A DNA stretch of 64,000 nucleotides from JBLMYQ01 sp050258375 (GCA_050258375.1 JBLMYQ010000048.1:29715-93714), one strand, 5' to 3'. Numbered from the stretch's first letter, positions 33,155 through 41,719 are shown. Notes: generated by a model from the sequence alone, not told the origin. Translations and numbers: made by a program.

Positions 33155-36061
33155 ATGGCGAAAAATGCCACAAAAAAGCAGCAGGAAAAAACATACCCAC
33201 CTCCGGAAACATTATTTCAGTTATTTGTTTTAATTATAAGAAATATTTTCTCTAAAAAAATGTTTTTTAGACTTATTCTTTTTGCTGTTATCGCTATAAT
33301 TTTTACATTTATCCATGAGTATATACTTGCAGCAATTTATACGTCGGTTGGATTTAAAGGTACTCCCAGTCAGCTTTATGACAGTATGCTGGTATATTCA
33401 CGGTCTGAAGCAAATCCACCGCCATCACCGGGAACAATATATTATGAGCAGAATATTTTAGGCAAGAATGTAACGCTTATTGCACCTAATGTTATTCTAT
33501 GGATTTTGTGGAATGGAATAGTGGGAGTGTTCTATTCTGGAGCTTTTAATTCATATTTATTCTGGTTCTTTTTATCAAGTATTATAGTTGGAACCTTAAC
33601 CAGAATGTACAATTTTGGAACTATTAGAACTTTAAAAGAGATATTCATACAATTTGGAAGCTTATTTAGAGATGTTTTTTCTAAAATTGGCTCATCTAGA
33701 ATGTCAAAGCTTATATTTGGCGGAATTATAGGTCTTTTGCTAGGTTCATTCGTTTTCAATGCAATGGTTAGTCTGGTTCTTGCAATTGTCCTGTTCCTTG
33801 CAATGAGTGCAAGAGACAGAAGCTTTCTTTTATTAGTAACAAAACTATCAAAGTCTGATTTCCATAGATTTTTTAAATATAAAGCAGAATTCAAATTCGA
33901 TGGAGATATAGCTGCTTCAACTTATAATGGAATGTCATTAGGGTTATTGATTACATCCTTATCAAGATTGTTGACAAATACAAATGCTGAATGGCTTCTG
34001 GGAATATCTATAGCAGCAATTTTTGTAATGGGATTTGTAAACCTTGCAAAAAAGAGAGATGGAGAGAGCCTGGCAGTATTTCTGATGTGTCTTGTGGGGT
34101 ATGCAACAATACCATTGATTAAGGTTTTTGCAGATGATGGTGGGCTTCCTGAGAGCGGCGGAACAGTAAACGGATTGATGCATAATCCGGGAACTACAGT
34201 AGGGATAAAAAATAGTATTCCGCCAGGAATCTACGCTGGACTTAATGGAATATTTGGTCCGGCACTCCCGGAAATGATTAAGAAGTACGGTGGATGGAAG
34301 GGAGTAGTTGACCATCTGAACCAAAACCAGAAAGACTTTGTTAAAGATGCAATTAATAAAGGTGTTAAACAGGCACAGGATGAAGCAGCGGACGCTAACT
34401 CAATTTGGGGAATAACAAAACAAACTGCGAAAAATGCAAAGGATGAAATTGTTCAGGCGGGAAAAGATGTTGTAGATGCAGTTACGCTTACAGGCGGATA
34501 TATTATAAATAATCCGGTGCAGGCTATTAAGAATTCATTAGGCTGGGTTAAAGATGGCGTAGTAACGGTTGGAACTGCAATAAAAGATGCCGGAGAAGGC
34601 TTGGTACAAGCTGGTAAGGATTGTTGGACATACAAAGGTCTTTTTACTGATACAGTTAAAGGAATGTTTACTACAGTAAAAGATGGTATCGTGACAACAA
34701 TAACTGATCCTAAAAAAGCATGGGAGTTTGTAAAAGATTCAGTTGGAATAAATAATATTATAAACAGCTGGGATTCAAACAGAGGATTCTGGGATAGAAT
34801 GGGTCAGGTAGGGATTGCTGTATTTAAAGGCTATACAACAATACAAACAGCTGGTCAGGCAGGTGCACTGATAAAAGCCGGGGGTTCGAAAATAGTCAGC
34901 ACGCTTACTACTCTTACTAAAGGTGTCGGCGGCAAGACAGTAGCAGGTGTTGGTGGGAAAACTGCTGCCGGTATTGGAGGTAAAGCAGCAGCAGGTGTTG
35001 GGGGAAAGACTGCTGCCGGAGTAGGAGGTAAAGCAGCGGCAGGTGTTGGGGGAAAGACTGCTGCCGGAGTAGGTGGTAAAACGGTTGCAGGTGTTGGAGG
35101 AAAGACAGCGGCAGGGGTAGGTGGCAAAACAGCGGCAGGTGTTGGAGGAAAGACTGCAGCAGGTGTTGGTGGCAAAACAGCAGCCGGAGCAGGCGGAAAG
35201 ACTGCTGCTACAGCGGCAGGGGCAGGAGGCAAAACAGTTGGAACAGTTTCAGGAACACCAAAAGGTACAGTATCTGTTCGTACACCTGATGGAAAGGTTG
35301 TTTCCACCAGTGGATTTACTTCTTCTCCGAAACCAGCTAATCCAGGAGGTATGACACAAAATGCGATTAAACATGTTCAAAATGTTGCAGATAAGAACGG
35401 CGTTAATATTCATATAAGACAGACTAATCCGTACTCTAAGCCTTGGATTGATTCCGGTAGGGGAGTTCCAAAGCCTGAGTTTATAAAATCCAAGACGGTT
35501 AATCCGTATGACACATTGATTGGTGCACCAAAGAATTCTGAGGGCTTGGTTGCTCATTTCAAGCCTACAAAGCCAATCAAAGGGAATATGCCTGATGATG
35601 TATTCAAGCAAGTACAAGCAAGATATGATAAAAGACTTGCTGATTTTAACAAACTGGATAAACAGATTCAACAGATGTCAAGCGGGCCAAATCCAAAGAT
35701 TAAGATTAAAGATAATATTATATATGATGCCAAGACTGGGAAGCCATATGCCGGAGACTACGATATTGCTGGAATAACAGGCAAAAATGGTGAACCTATT
35801 CCAAAATCAATTAAAGATCAGATTATTAAGGATTTGAAGAATGGGCCTGCAAATGTTCAGCATGACCCACTTGCAAACTGGCCAGAAAAGCTTACTCCGG
35901 AGAATTATGCGAAAATGGGTAAGACACCAGAGCAGCTTCAAAATGATATTAAAGAATATATAAAACAAATTAATGATCACAAACAGGGTGGCGAAGGACT
36001 TATTCAGGTTAGTGCCGGTGGAAAGGGTAATCTAACGACGTCATATATAAATGTTCACTGA
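33155..36061 (+). CDS. large membrane protein with repeat linker and cyclase-toxin-like C-terminus
   Basis: A 968-residue protein of three parts. Residues 1-310 hold about seven hydrophobic segments. Residues 330-590 are soluble, with helical, apolipoprotein-like stretches (AVTLTGGYIINNPVQAIKN). Residues 590-696 are 13 units of GVGGKTAA. From about 720 to 968 is a basic domain. It holds IRQTNPYS, KPEFIKSKTVN, GKPYAGDYDIAGI and VQHDPLANWPEKL. These resemble, in order, conserved blocks of edema factor/CyaA/ExoY-type nucleotidyl cyclase toxins (a D-x-D metal site, then an H...N/W block). The cyclase reading is inference from motif memory. The architecture fits a polymorphic toxin with a swappable tip. 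Confidence 0.6.
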   Translation: MAKNATKKQQEKTYPPPETLFQLFVLIIRNIFSKKMFFRLILFAVIAIIFTFIHEYILAAIYTSVGFKGTPSQLYDSMLVYSRSEANPPPSPGTIYYEQNILGKNVTLIAPNVILWILWNGIVGVFYSGAFNSYLFWFFLSSIIVGTLTRMYNFGTIRTLKEIFIQFGSLFRDVFSKIGSSRMSKLIFGGIIGLLLGSFVFNAMVSLVLAIVLFLAMSARDRSFLLLVTKLSKSDFHRFFKYKAEFKFDGDIAASTYNGMSLGLLITSLSRLLTNTNAEWLLGISIAAIFVMGFVNLAKKRDGESLAVFLMCLVGYATIPLIKVFADDGGLPESGGTVNGLMHNPGTTVGIKNSIPPGIYAGLNGIFGPALPEMIKKYGGWKGVVDHLNQNQKDFVKDAINKGVKQAQDEAADANSIWGITKQTAKNAKDEIVQAGKDVVDAVTLTGGYIINNPVQAIKNSLGWVKDGVVTVGTAIKDAGEGLVQAGKDCWTYKGLFTDTVKGMFTTVKDGIVTTITDPKKAWEFVKDSVGINNIINSWDSNRGFWDRMGQVGIAVFKGYTTIQTAGQAGALIKAGGSKIVSTLTTLTKGVGGKTVAGVGGKTAAGIGGKAAAGVGGKTAAGVGGKAAAGVGGKTAAGVGGKTVAGVGGKTAAGVGGKTAAGVGGKTAAGVGGKTAAGAGGKTAATAAGAGGKTVGTVSGTPKGTVSVRTPDGKVVSTSGFTSSPKPANPGGMTQNAIKHVQNVADKNGVNIHIRQTNPYSKPWIDSGRGVPKPEFIKSKTVNPYDTLIGAPKNSEGLVAHFKPTKPIKGNMPDDVFKQVQARYDKRLADFNKLDKQIQQMSSGPNPKIKIKDNIIYDAKTGKPYAGDYDIAGITGKNGEPIPKSIKDQIIKDLKNGPANVQHDPLANWPEKLTPENYAKMGKTPEQLQNDIKEYIKQINDHKQGGEGLIQVSAGGKGNLTTSYINVH
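34922..35242 (+). repeat. 24-bp in-frame tandem repeat array
   Basis: Twelve contiguous 24-bp units encode GVGGKTAA and variants (34922-35209); a thirteenth follows after a 9-bp interruption. Units differ at third positions and in T/A and A/V substitutions, so the array is old but could still vary in copy number. GC is well above the window average. Confidence 0.95.
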
Positions 36062-36112
36062 TAGGATAAGCAATTAACAGTTAACCATACACTTTTTTGG
36101 AGGTGAAAATGC

Positions 36113-36895
36113 ATGAGCTTTTCATTAGATGAAAGAAACAAGATTTTGAGAATATATAATAACTTTATTAATCTTAGACAAGAAGCCTATGAGTTGATAA
36201 ACGAAGGGCAAGGAACTCCTGAATTAGAAGAACAATATGAAAAAGCGCAGGAAAAGATTAATGAGATGACAGATAATTATATAAATGGAGTGCCTGTAAT
36301 TCCTCTTTCAAGGTGCCCATTTACGCAGGAAATTGTTAATCATTCAATTGATAATTTGGGTATAGATGGACTTTGGTGGAACAATGAAAATCCACAAAGG
36401 CCGGAGGAAAAACTTCCGCAAACTTATTTTGCTATTACAGGTGCCTTGAAAACAGCACAGCCGATTGAAAAATTCCCGTTTTTGTGCTGCCCGGGAACGG
36501 AGGTGCCTTATGTGGTTCCGAGGTTATTGAAACAGCCGGAGATAAAAGCTGTTATCTATTCATTAAAGATTGGAAATCACACTGCATATCCAATATTCTA
36601 TTTTGCAGAATCGTCAGTGAGCAATATTGAAAGAGTTAATGACTGGGGTACCGAAAATTATTCTTATGAGAATGAAGCTGGAGATTCATATTGGGATTCT
36701 TATGATATGCTATCTGAAGATTATGATTTTGATTTATCAAGATGGATTGAACAGGGAAAACTGTTCTGGATAAAGCCGGATGATTCGGCTATGACGCTTA
36801 TGGGCAGTGTTCAAGATTGTCCTTATATCGGATTAGATGGGAAAAAAGTTATAAGCTATATTCAAGATGGTGAAATATGGTTTAATGAAGAATGA
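36113..36895 (+). CDS. unknown acidic protein, companion of the putative toxin
   Basis: A 260-residue soluble acidic protein that I cannot assign to a named family. It has an N-terminal helical stretch (QYEKAQEKINEMTDNY), then a block rich in proline and aromatics: RCPFTQEIVNHSIDNLGIDG, a WWNNENPQRP stretch and CCPGTEVPYVVPRLL. Similar blocks occur near toxin genes in other bacteria as far as I recall, but this was not checked. It starts 51 bp after the toxin-like gene with GGAGGTG upstream, so it is co-transcribed. Roles as immunity protein, chaperone or adaptor are all possible. Confidence 0.75.
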   Translation: MSFSLDERNKILRIYNNFINLRQEAYELINEGQGTPELEEQYEKAQEKINEMTDNYINGVPVIPLSRCPFTQEIVNHSIDNLGIDGLWWNNENPQRPEEKLPQTYFAITGALKTAQPIEKFPFLCCPGTEVPYVVPRLLKQPEIKAVIYSLKIGNHTAYPIFYFAESSVSNIERVNDWGTENYSYENEAGDSYWDSYDMLSEDYDFDLSRWIEQGKLFWIKPDDSAMTLMGSVQDCPYIGLDGKKVISYIQDGEIWFNEE

Positions 36896-36912
36896 GTTGA
36901 GGAGGAAAAAAT

Positions 36913-38025
36913 ATGAGTGCAAATGCTCCATTTGTTTTTCAGGTGAATAAAAATGATTTAGGGGTGCTATTTATAGACTTGTTAAAGTTGGAATGGTCTA
37001 AAGAATGTGCCTTTGCTGAGCTGCTTGACAGTTATAATGCGGGTTCTGGCAAGATAACAGATGATTTAAAGGAAATTGCAGAAAATGAAACCTGTGTCCT
37101 CTCACTGCAAGTACTTGCAAATCCGCTGCATAGGACAGCTTATAATACTGGAGGAAGTATGCTTCCGGTAAGCTTTATGAATGTTTACTCAAATAATAAA
37201 ATAGACCAATTTGGATTGGTTTCCATTATGCCGTCTTTTGAGAATTCAATCATGATTCATTCCTTTGATTCTGCGGAATCTTATGGAGAATGGTTTGCAG
37301 AAACTGTTTCAATGTGCAGTCAAGAAGAGATAGAAAGCAAGCTCCCTGCAAAGTTTCCTTTAGAATCATTGGTGTTTATATTACATGCAATTGACTCATT
37401 TAAAAGGGTTTCATATAAGAGCATGCTTGATTACAAGCCAGTTGAGGAATCAATGATTGCTTCAAAGGAATATGGAGAAACATTAAAGACTTCAACTGAC
37501 AGCAAGGATATCAGGTGGCTGCTGCCTGCTTTCTCAATGCTTACACCAAATTTGAGCAAATATAATATGAAGCTTGGACCTGATTATATGAAGCTTCTTA
37601 CTGACAGCAAAATTTTTATTCCGGTAAAAAAATCAGATACAGGGGAAGAATTTTTCAAGTTTGATGAAGTGGGAAAAGGTCTTGGAGTTGAGTTTTACAG
37701 CAGCTGGGTGATGTCAGTAGGCTTCGAAACGGTTATATTTAATTCGGGCGGGACTGAGAAGGTATTGAATAATGGGTTTTTAGCCCCAACTGCATTTGCA
37801 AATAATCTCTTTGAAATTGAGAAGGATGCACAGGGTAATGGTATTATTAATTACAGCTGCCTTAATTTTGAGGGTTTGGGCAGTAAGGTTGAGAACTTTA
37901 TGCAAAAAGCAATTGAAAACTCTGCAAATGTAAAAGCCGACACATTAATATGTGCTAATTGCGGCTCTGATTTGAATGAGGATACAAAATTTTGTGGCAA
38001 ATGTGGTAATAAAGTGCAGCAGTAA
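36913..38025 (+). CDS. unknown protein with C-terminal zinc ribbon
   Basis: A 370-residue soluble protein. The last 25 residues form a zinc ribbon (CANCGSDLNEDTKFCGKCG). The rest is not recognised: it is acidic, with alternating hydrophobic strands and no signal peptide or membrane segment. It follows the 260-residue gene by 17 nt with a GGAGG site, so the three genes from 33155 form an operon. It may help handle, neutralise or export the large protein; this is context only. Confidence 0.72.
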   Translation: MSANAPFVFQVNKNDLGVLFIDLLKLEWSKECAFAELLDSYNAGSGKITDDLKEIAENETCVLSLQVLANPLHRTAYNTGGSMLPVSFMNVYSNNKIDQFGLVSIMPSFENSIMIHSFDSAESYGEWFAETVSMCSQEEIESKLPAKFPLESLVFILHAIDSFKRVSYKSMLDYKPVEESMIASKEYGETLKTSTDSKDIRWLLPAFSMLTPNLSKYNMKLGPDYMKLLTDSKIFIPVKKSDTGEEFFKFDEVGKGLGVEFYSSWVMSVGFETVIFNSGGTEKVLNNGFLAPTAFANNLFEIEKDAQGNGIINYSCLNFEGLGSKVENFMQKAIENSANVKADTLICANCGSDLNEDTKFCGKCGNKVQQ

Positions 38026-38051
38026 TAAAGTATAATTTAACAAAAAGAAAC

Positions 38052-38336
38052 TTAGCTTGTTACTGGAAGGTGTCTGTATGCAACTTCAGATGCTCTTGCA
38101 GTAAAAAGCTTTTTTTCTTTATCTTCAATACATAATTCAGAGAGCATCATGTAAATGTATATAAGATTGTGGGAAGTCAGCATGGAATTAAATATTGAGA
38201 TATTTATATCCAGGTCTTTAAGCCTAATTTCATCAATATCTATTGCATATGAGTTTATTTTAGGACTTTTTGGAATAGCATCCGAAAGAAAAAAGTGAAG
38301 TCTATCACTTAAAACGGTTTCACAAAAATATTTCAT
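38052..38336 (-). CDS. small unknown protein
   Basis: A 94-residue protein, convergent with the zinc-ribbon gene. A strong ribosome site (AAGGGGGAGA) lies upstream on the minus strand, which argues that it is real. It begins MKYFCETVLSDRLHFFLSD and has a central acidic segment with alternating Ile/Asp residues. No family was recognised. Being within the accessory block, it could be linked to the toxin locus, but transcription is opposite. Confidence 0.6.
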   Translation of the reverse strand: MKYFCETVLSDRLHFFLSDAIPKSPKINSYAIDIDEIRLKDLDINISIFNSMLTSHNLIYIYMMLSELCIEDKEKKLFTARASEVAYRHLPVTS

Positions 38337-38607
38337 AGAAATTGTCTCCCCCTTTTTGTGATGTTCAAAAGCTTTTTTAAAACCTGATATGATTATGTTT
38401 CATAAAAAGCTTTTATATAAAATTTCCATATTACTATATTACTAATAAAAATGGATAAATATGTAACAAAACATAAACAGCACAAAAAACGACATAAACG
38501 GCAGGCTATTTGCATTTTGCCTGAATTTTCATGCATTTTACATGAGATGCATTTGTGACTAAATATAAATAAGTAAAATATATATGGATCCCGATATTTT
38601 TATTATT

Positions 38608-38631
38608 CCGCCGAAAGGTGGATTTTTTTTG
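38608..38631 (+). terminator. short hairpin with T-run
   Basis: TCCGCC-GAAA-GGTGGA followed by TTTTTTTT on the + strand. No + strand gene lies just before it, so it may end a small RNA or read-through from the toxin operon. Confidence 0.6.
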
Positions 38632-38667
38632 CTCTAAAGGTACTGTTTAAAAAGATGCCAAAGAAAG

Positions 38668-38714
38668 ATATTAAAAAGAGGAACCTTTCTGAATTCGGTT
38701 CCTCTTTTTAATAT
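38668..38714. terminator. bidirectional hairpin after the 157-residue gene
   Basis: An 18-bp stem (38668-38685 with 38697-38714) with AAAAAGAGGAACC in one arm and its complement in the other. It lies downstream of the minus-strand gene starting at 39219. Confidence 0.75.
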
Positions 38715-38745
38715 GTAATTTCTAAAATAAAGTGATAACAAAATT

Positions 38746-39219
38746 CTATTTTTCAAAAGAGTCTTTATCATGGGTTGGACTTTGCTGGGCAAGATAGTAA
38801 AGAGTGTCATTGCTTCCATGTCCGGGAACTAATGTTTTTAATTCTAAGCTGCCGAATGTTCCTTTGTTTTTTAGCATTGAAGCAAAGTTTCTCTCGTTGT
38901 TAAAGAATGCTCCTACTTGTTCATTAGTAGCTTCAGATGGAATTTTCCCAAACAATAAGCCAAGTCTTTCATCTCCCCTTTTATCGTTTGTTCCAAGCAC
39001 ATATATTCCCAGACCGTTTTTAAGGGCAACACCTTTTTTATCTTCACTATTGAGTTTGCTGCAATCATAAATTTTTACTGTTCCTTTAAGAGCATCGTTG
39101 GCTCCTTCAAATTCCCAAGTTGGAATATTGTTTGATTTTCCTTTTTTTAAGAATAAATCAATAAATCCTTCTTTTAAAATTCCCAACATTGTTTCATTAT
39201 TCGAATCATTTTTTGCCAT
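38746..39219 (-). CDS. unknown soluble protein
   Basis: A 157-residue protein with no recognised family. It starts MAKNDSNNETMLGILKEGF after an AAGAGGT site on the minus strand and ends at a strong terminator, so it is a complete gene. Charged, Gly- and Asn-rich, with no signal peptide or membrane segment; the central GLGIYVLGTNDKRGDERLGL is its most ordered-looking part. Located between the toxin locus and the inverted-repeat-bounded segment. Confidence 0.68.
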   Translation of the reverse strand: MAKNDSNNETMLGILKEGFIDLFLKKGKSNNIPTWEFEGANDALKGTVKIYDCSKLNSEDKKGVALKNGLGIYVLGTNDKRGDERLGLLFGKIPSEATNEQVGAFFNNERNFASMLKNKGTFGSLELKTLVPGHGSNDTLYYLAQQSPTHDKDSFEK

Positions 39220-39486
39220 ATCAGATACCTCTTTTCTTAAAAAGTTCTAATTATATTATATCAGTAATAAATACTTTTTGCATAAAAATTTACAAATTAC
39301 GCAGGTGCATAAAATGCAGTAGAACCTAAAACTTTCTTCTCGCTCGCTAGTGTAACAGTTTAGAAAAAACTCGTAAAAGTTTTTTCTTGTACCCTAAAAG
39401 CCATCGTGGCGTTTGAGCAGCGACTTTTCCGCCGATTTTGGTCGGTCAAAAGCGGCAAAGTAACTTTAAAGCGGCTTAAAAATAAA

Positions 39487-39530
39487 CTTCCTCCTCTATC
39501 TAGAGAGAGGGGGATAGGGGGTGAGTTGGG
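39487..39530 (-). repeat. AACTCACCC-family remnant, copy d (inverted)
   Basis: On the minus strand it reads CCCAACTCACCCCCTATCCC followed by a CTCTCT-rich hairpin arm, matching the 2723 and 61996 copies. Confidence 0.55.
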
Positions 39531-39535
39531 CAAAG

Positions 39536-39560
39536 AAAAAAGCCCCCAGGGGGGCTTTTT
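39536..39560. terminator. terminator of the small membrane-protein gene
   Basis: AAGCCCC-CAGG-GGGGCTT with A-run on one side and T-run on the other, so active on the minus strand after the gene ending at 39564. Confidence 0.8.
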
Positions 39561-39563
39561 CTT

Positions 39564-39764
39564 CTACTCAGCGTCGAAGAGCCAAGCATATAAGGTTGTC
39601 CCTATAACGAATAGGAGCAAAACGGCAAAAAAGGCGCCGTGTCTGTGGTAGCTATCAGCCCAACGGAGCAGGGCTCCATTATCCTGAGTAGCAATAAGGG
39701 CCATGAAGCTCCAAATTATAAGGGCTCCAACTACTTTTTTCATTTTCTTACCTTTTTCTTTCAT
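39564..39764 (-). CDS. small two-segment membrane protein
   Basis: A 66-residue protein with two hydrophobic segments (VVGALIIWSFMALIA and FFAVLLLFVIGTTLYAWLF) separated by a polar loop with ALLRWADSYHRHG. An AAAGGGAGAG site precedes it and a strong terminator follows. Its base composition is near 50 percent GC, unlike the window around it, so it was probably acquired. The in-frame ATG at residue 8 is a second possible start. No family recognised. Confidence 0.6.
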   Translation of the reverse strand: MKEKGKKMKKVVGALIIWSFMALIATQDNGALLRWADSYHRHGAFFAVLLLFVIGTTLYAWLFDAE

Positions 39765-40546
39765 TCTTTTCTCTCCCTTTCATTTATAACATCCCCCGCC
39801 GGACCACGTGCCCTAAAACGGGTTATTCCAAATACAAAAAACAAATGCCTTTAGAAAAAGGTATTCACAAGCATAATAAAAAGCATTAAGCGATTTATTG
39901 ACGTCTTGCGAAGACATTTGTCTAACGGCACTTGAAAAATATATAAGGAATAATATACTTTAATTATATACCCGCTGGGGATAAAAATCTATTGTACAAG
40001 TTGCACAAAAATTTACGATGGATTTGTGCAACTTGCACTTTTTTCTAAACTGTTACACTAGAGAGCTAGGAAGCTTTAAGTTTAGCAGCAGCGTTAGAGC
40101 AGCCCTAAAAAAGAACAAAAAAAGAAAGCTTCAAAGAAGCTTAAAAATAAAAATTGGAGATAGTATGAAAAGCATGAATTTATTTATACGTCAATGACAG
40201 TAATAACTGCCAGAAATAAGTCAACAACTTTAAATGATAAATCGAAATAAAATAAAAATCCGATATAATAACTAGTCAAATCAATATGATTCACTTTATG
40301 TAATGCAAATAAAAATAAATTTTTATTTTGCGTAACCCGCCGAAAATGCTTCAGCACAAAAAATAATATAAATAAGGATGTTTTTTATCTTAATTTAAGT
40401 ATATAACATTTTAATATAAAAATCTACTGATATACTGTACAAAAAATAAAAAAACATCACATTTTAAGCAATAATGCAAAATACGATAGACAAAAATAAC
40501 CAGCTTTGATAATATTTTTCACAAATAATTATTGTGAGGTATTTAT
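39765..40546. other. 782-bp noncoding gap before dprA
   Basis: No gene is seen. It contains the promoter side of the small membrane-protein gene, a hairpin CAAGTTGCACAAA/TTTGTGCAACTTG (39997-40009 with 40023-40035) followed by GCACTTTTTTC that may be a + strand terminator, the right inverted repeat at 40039-40061, a stretch of decayed repeat (GCAGCAGCGTTAGAGCAGCC) and about 400 bp of AT-rich sequence. Confidence 0.5.
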
Positions 40547-41629
40547 ATGACCAAAGGTAAATATTATATATGGCTAAAATCCATTCCAGGAATAGGAGAA
40601 AAAAGATTTCTTGCCTTGAAGGAATACTTTGGGAGTCCTGAAAAGGTGTGGAATGCATCAAAAAGCGATTTGCTCTGTATTCCGGGACTGGAAAGGATTG
40701 CTGCTTCAATTCTTTCTTCTCAATACAGGCAAAAATCAGAAGAATACATGAATAAATTAAATGAGAATGGAATAAGACTAATTTCGATTGAAGATTCTGA
40801 GTATCCTGATATTTTAAAAAATATTCATAATCCTCCGCAGATTATTCATATTAAAGGTAATCTAAAGCTGGATAAGCTTAGTGCAATCGCTATTGTCGGG
40901 GCTAGAAGAGCAACAGGCTATGGTACTGATATGGCAAGACAGCTGGCAAAAGAGCTTGCTTTTAGAGGAATTACAGTAGTCAGCGGTATGGCTAGAGGGG
41001 TTGATACTTATGCACATAAAGGAGCTGTTGAAGCCGGAGGAACCACGATTGCAGTAATGGGCTGTGGGATTGACGTAGTTTATCCGCCTGAAAATTACAA
41101 GTTGATTGAGAAGGTGTGCACAAGTGGAGCCGTAATTTCTGAATATGGAATGGGAATGCAGCCTTTTGCATTAAATTTTCCTGCAAGAAACAGGATAATA
41201 AGTGGTCTTTCAAAGGGTGTTATTGTTATAGAGGCAGGGGAAAAAAGCGGTTCTTTAATTACTGCTGATTTGGCACTTGAGCAAGGCAGAGAGGTTTTTG
41301 CGGTGCCGGGAAATGCTGACAGCAGTTCAAGTAAGGGTACGAATACCCTGATAAAACAGGGGGCTAAGCTTGTAACTTGTGTAGAAGATATTCTGGAGGA
41401 ATTTGAAGAGCTTAAAAATGTTAAGATAAAAAGTAAACAGAATGAAAAAATTAAAGGGTTAAATGCTGATGAAATAAAGATAATTGAAAATATAAACGGC
41501 TCTGTTCATATTGATATGCTTTCAAGAGCAATTGGCTGTACTGTTCAGAAAACAAATACAACACTTATGATGCTTGAACTAAAGGGAATTGTTAAACAAC
41601 TTCCGGGGAATTTTTTCGTCAGGACTTGA
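40547..41629 (+). CDS. dprA: DNA-processing protein DprA
   Basis: A 360-residue protein that binds incoming single-stranded DNA and loads RecA during natural transformation. An N-terminal helix-hairpin-helix region (IPGIGEKRFLALKEYFG), a Rossmann core (IAIVGARRATGYGTDMAR and SGMARGVDTYAHKGA), and a C-terminal winged helix are seen. topA follows after 90 bp, as in many Firmicutes. The ATG at 40547 follows TGAGG. Confidence 0.95.
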   Translation: MTKGKYYIWLKSIPGIGEKRFLALKEYFGSPEKVWNASKSDLLCIPGLERIAASILSSQYRQKSEEYMNKLNENGIRLISIEDSEYPDILKNIHNPPQIIHIKGNLKLDKLSAIAIVGARRATGYGTDMARQLAKELAFRGITVVSGMARGVDTYAHKGAVEAGGTTIAVMGCGIDVVYPPENYKLIEKVCTSGAVISEYGMGMQPFALNFPARNRIISGLSKGVIVIEAGEKSGSLITADLALEQGREVFAVPGNADSSSSKGTNTLIKQGAKLVTCVEDILEEFEELKNVKIKSKQNEKIKGLNADEIKIIENINGSVHIDMLSRAIGCTVQKTNTTLMMLELKGIVKQLPGNFFVRT

Positions 41630-41635
41630 CAGCAA

Positions 41636-41663
41636 ACAATGTACAGTTTACAGTGTACATTGT
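41636..41663 (+). other. hairpin between dprA and topA
   Basis: ACAATGTACA/TGTACATTGT with an 8-nt loop; no T-run. It resembles the TGTAAAG-type repetitive motifs elsewhere in the window. Confidence 0.45.
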
Positions 41664-41719
41664 ACGTTTGAAGCAGTTAGTACCCATAACTTATAACAAC
41701 AATTCTTTGGAGGAATTAA

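Larger units (their letters stand above)
38337..38745. other. 409-bp noncoding gap with two hairpins
   Basis: No gene is seen. It contains the terminator of the upstream minus-strand gene (38668-38714), a + strand hairpin with eight Ts (38608-38631), and AT-rich sequence near 38380-38600 that must hold the promoter of the 94-residue gene; no clear -35/-10 was identified. Confidence 0.5.
39220..39563. other. 344-bp noncoding gap with repeat remnants
   Basis: Holds the left 23-bp inverted repeat at 39347-39369, a hairpin GAAAAAACT/AGTTTTTTC (39363-39386), a GAGCAGCGACTTTTCCGCCG stretch reminiscent of noncoding repeats scattered in Clostridia, an inverted AACTCACCC-family remnant (39487-39530) and the terminator at 39536-39560. 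A short open frame across it looks spurious. Confidence 0.5.
39347..40061. mobile_element. 715-bp segment bounded by 23-bp perfect inverted repeats
   Basis: CTAGTGTAACAGTTTAGAAA plus three more As (39347-39369) is exactly inverted at 40039-40061. Weaker similarity continues outward for about 20 bp. The segment carries one small membrane-protein gene on the minus strand and no transposase. It may be a non-autonomous element or a decayed insertion. The outer boundaries and any target duplication are not clear. Confidence 0.5.

Noticed and set aside
34855..35307. Minus-strand Pro/Ala/Val-rich open frame across the repeat array
   Set aside because: It is the antisense shadow of the 24-bp repeats; no ribosome site, and the composition is forced by the + strand code.
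33155..36061. Reading GGKT units as nucleotide-binding P-loops
   Set aside because: GVGGKT lacks the GxxxxGK[ST] pattern and lies in a low-complexity repeat.
38634..38819. Minus-strand frame overlapping the end of the 157-residue gene
   Set aside because: Runs through the terminator hairpin; no ribosome site.
39406..39651. 81-residue + strand open frame
   Set aside because: Built from repeat remnants and the reverse of a terminator and a minus-strand gene; no ribosome site.
41636..41663. Terminator between dprA and topA
   Set aside because: The hairpin has no T-run; listed only as a hairpin.
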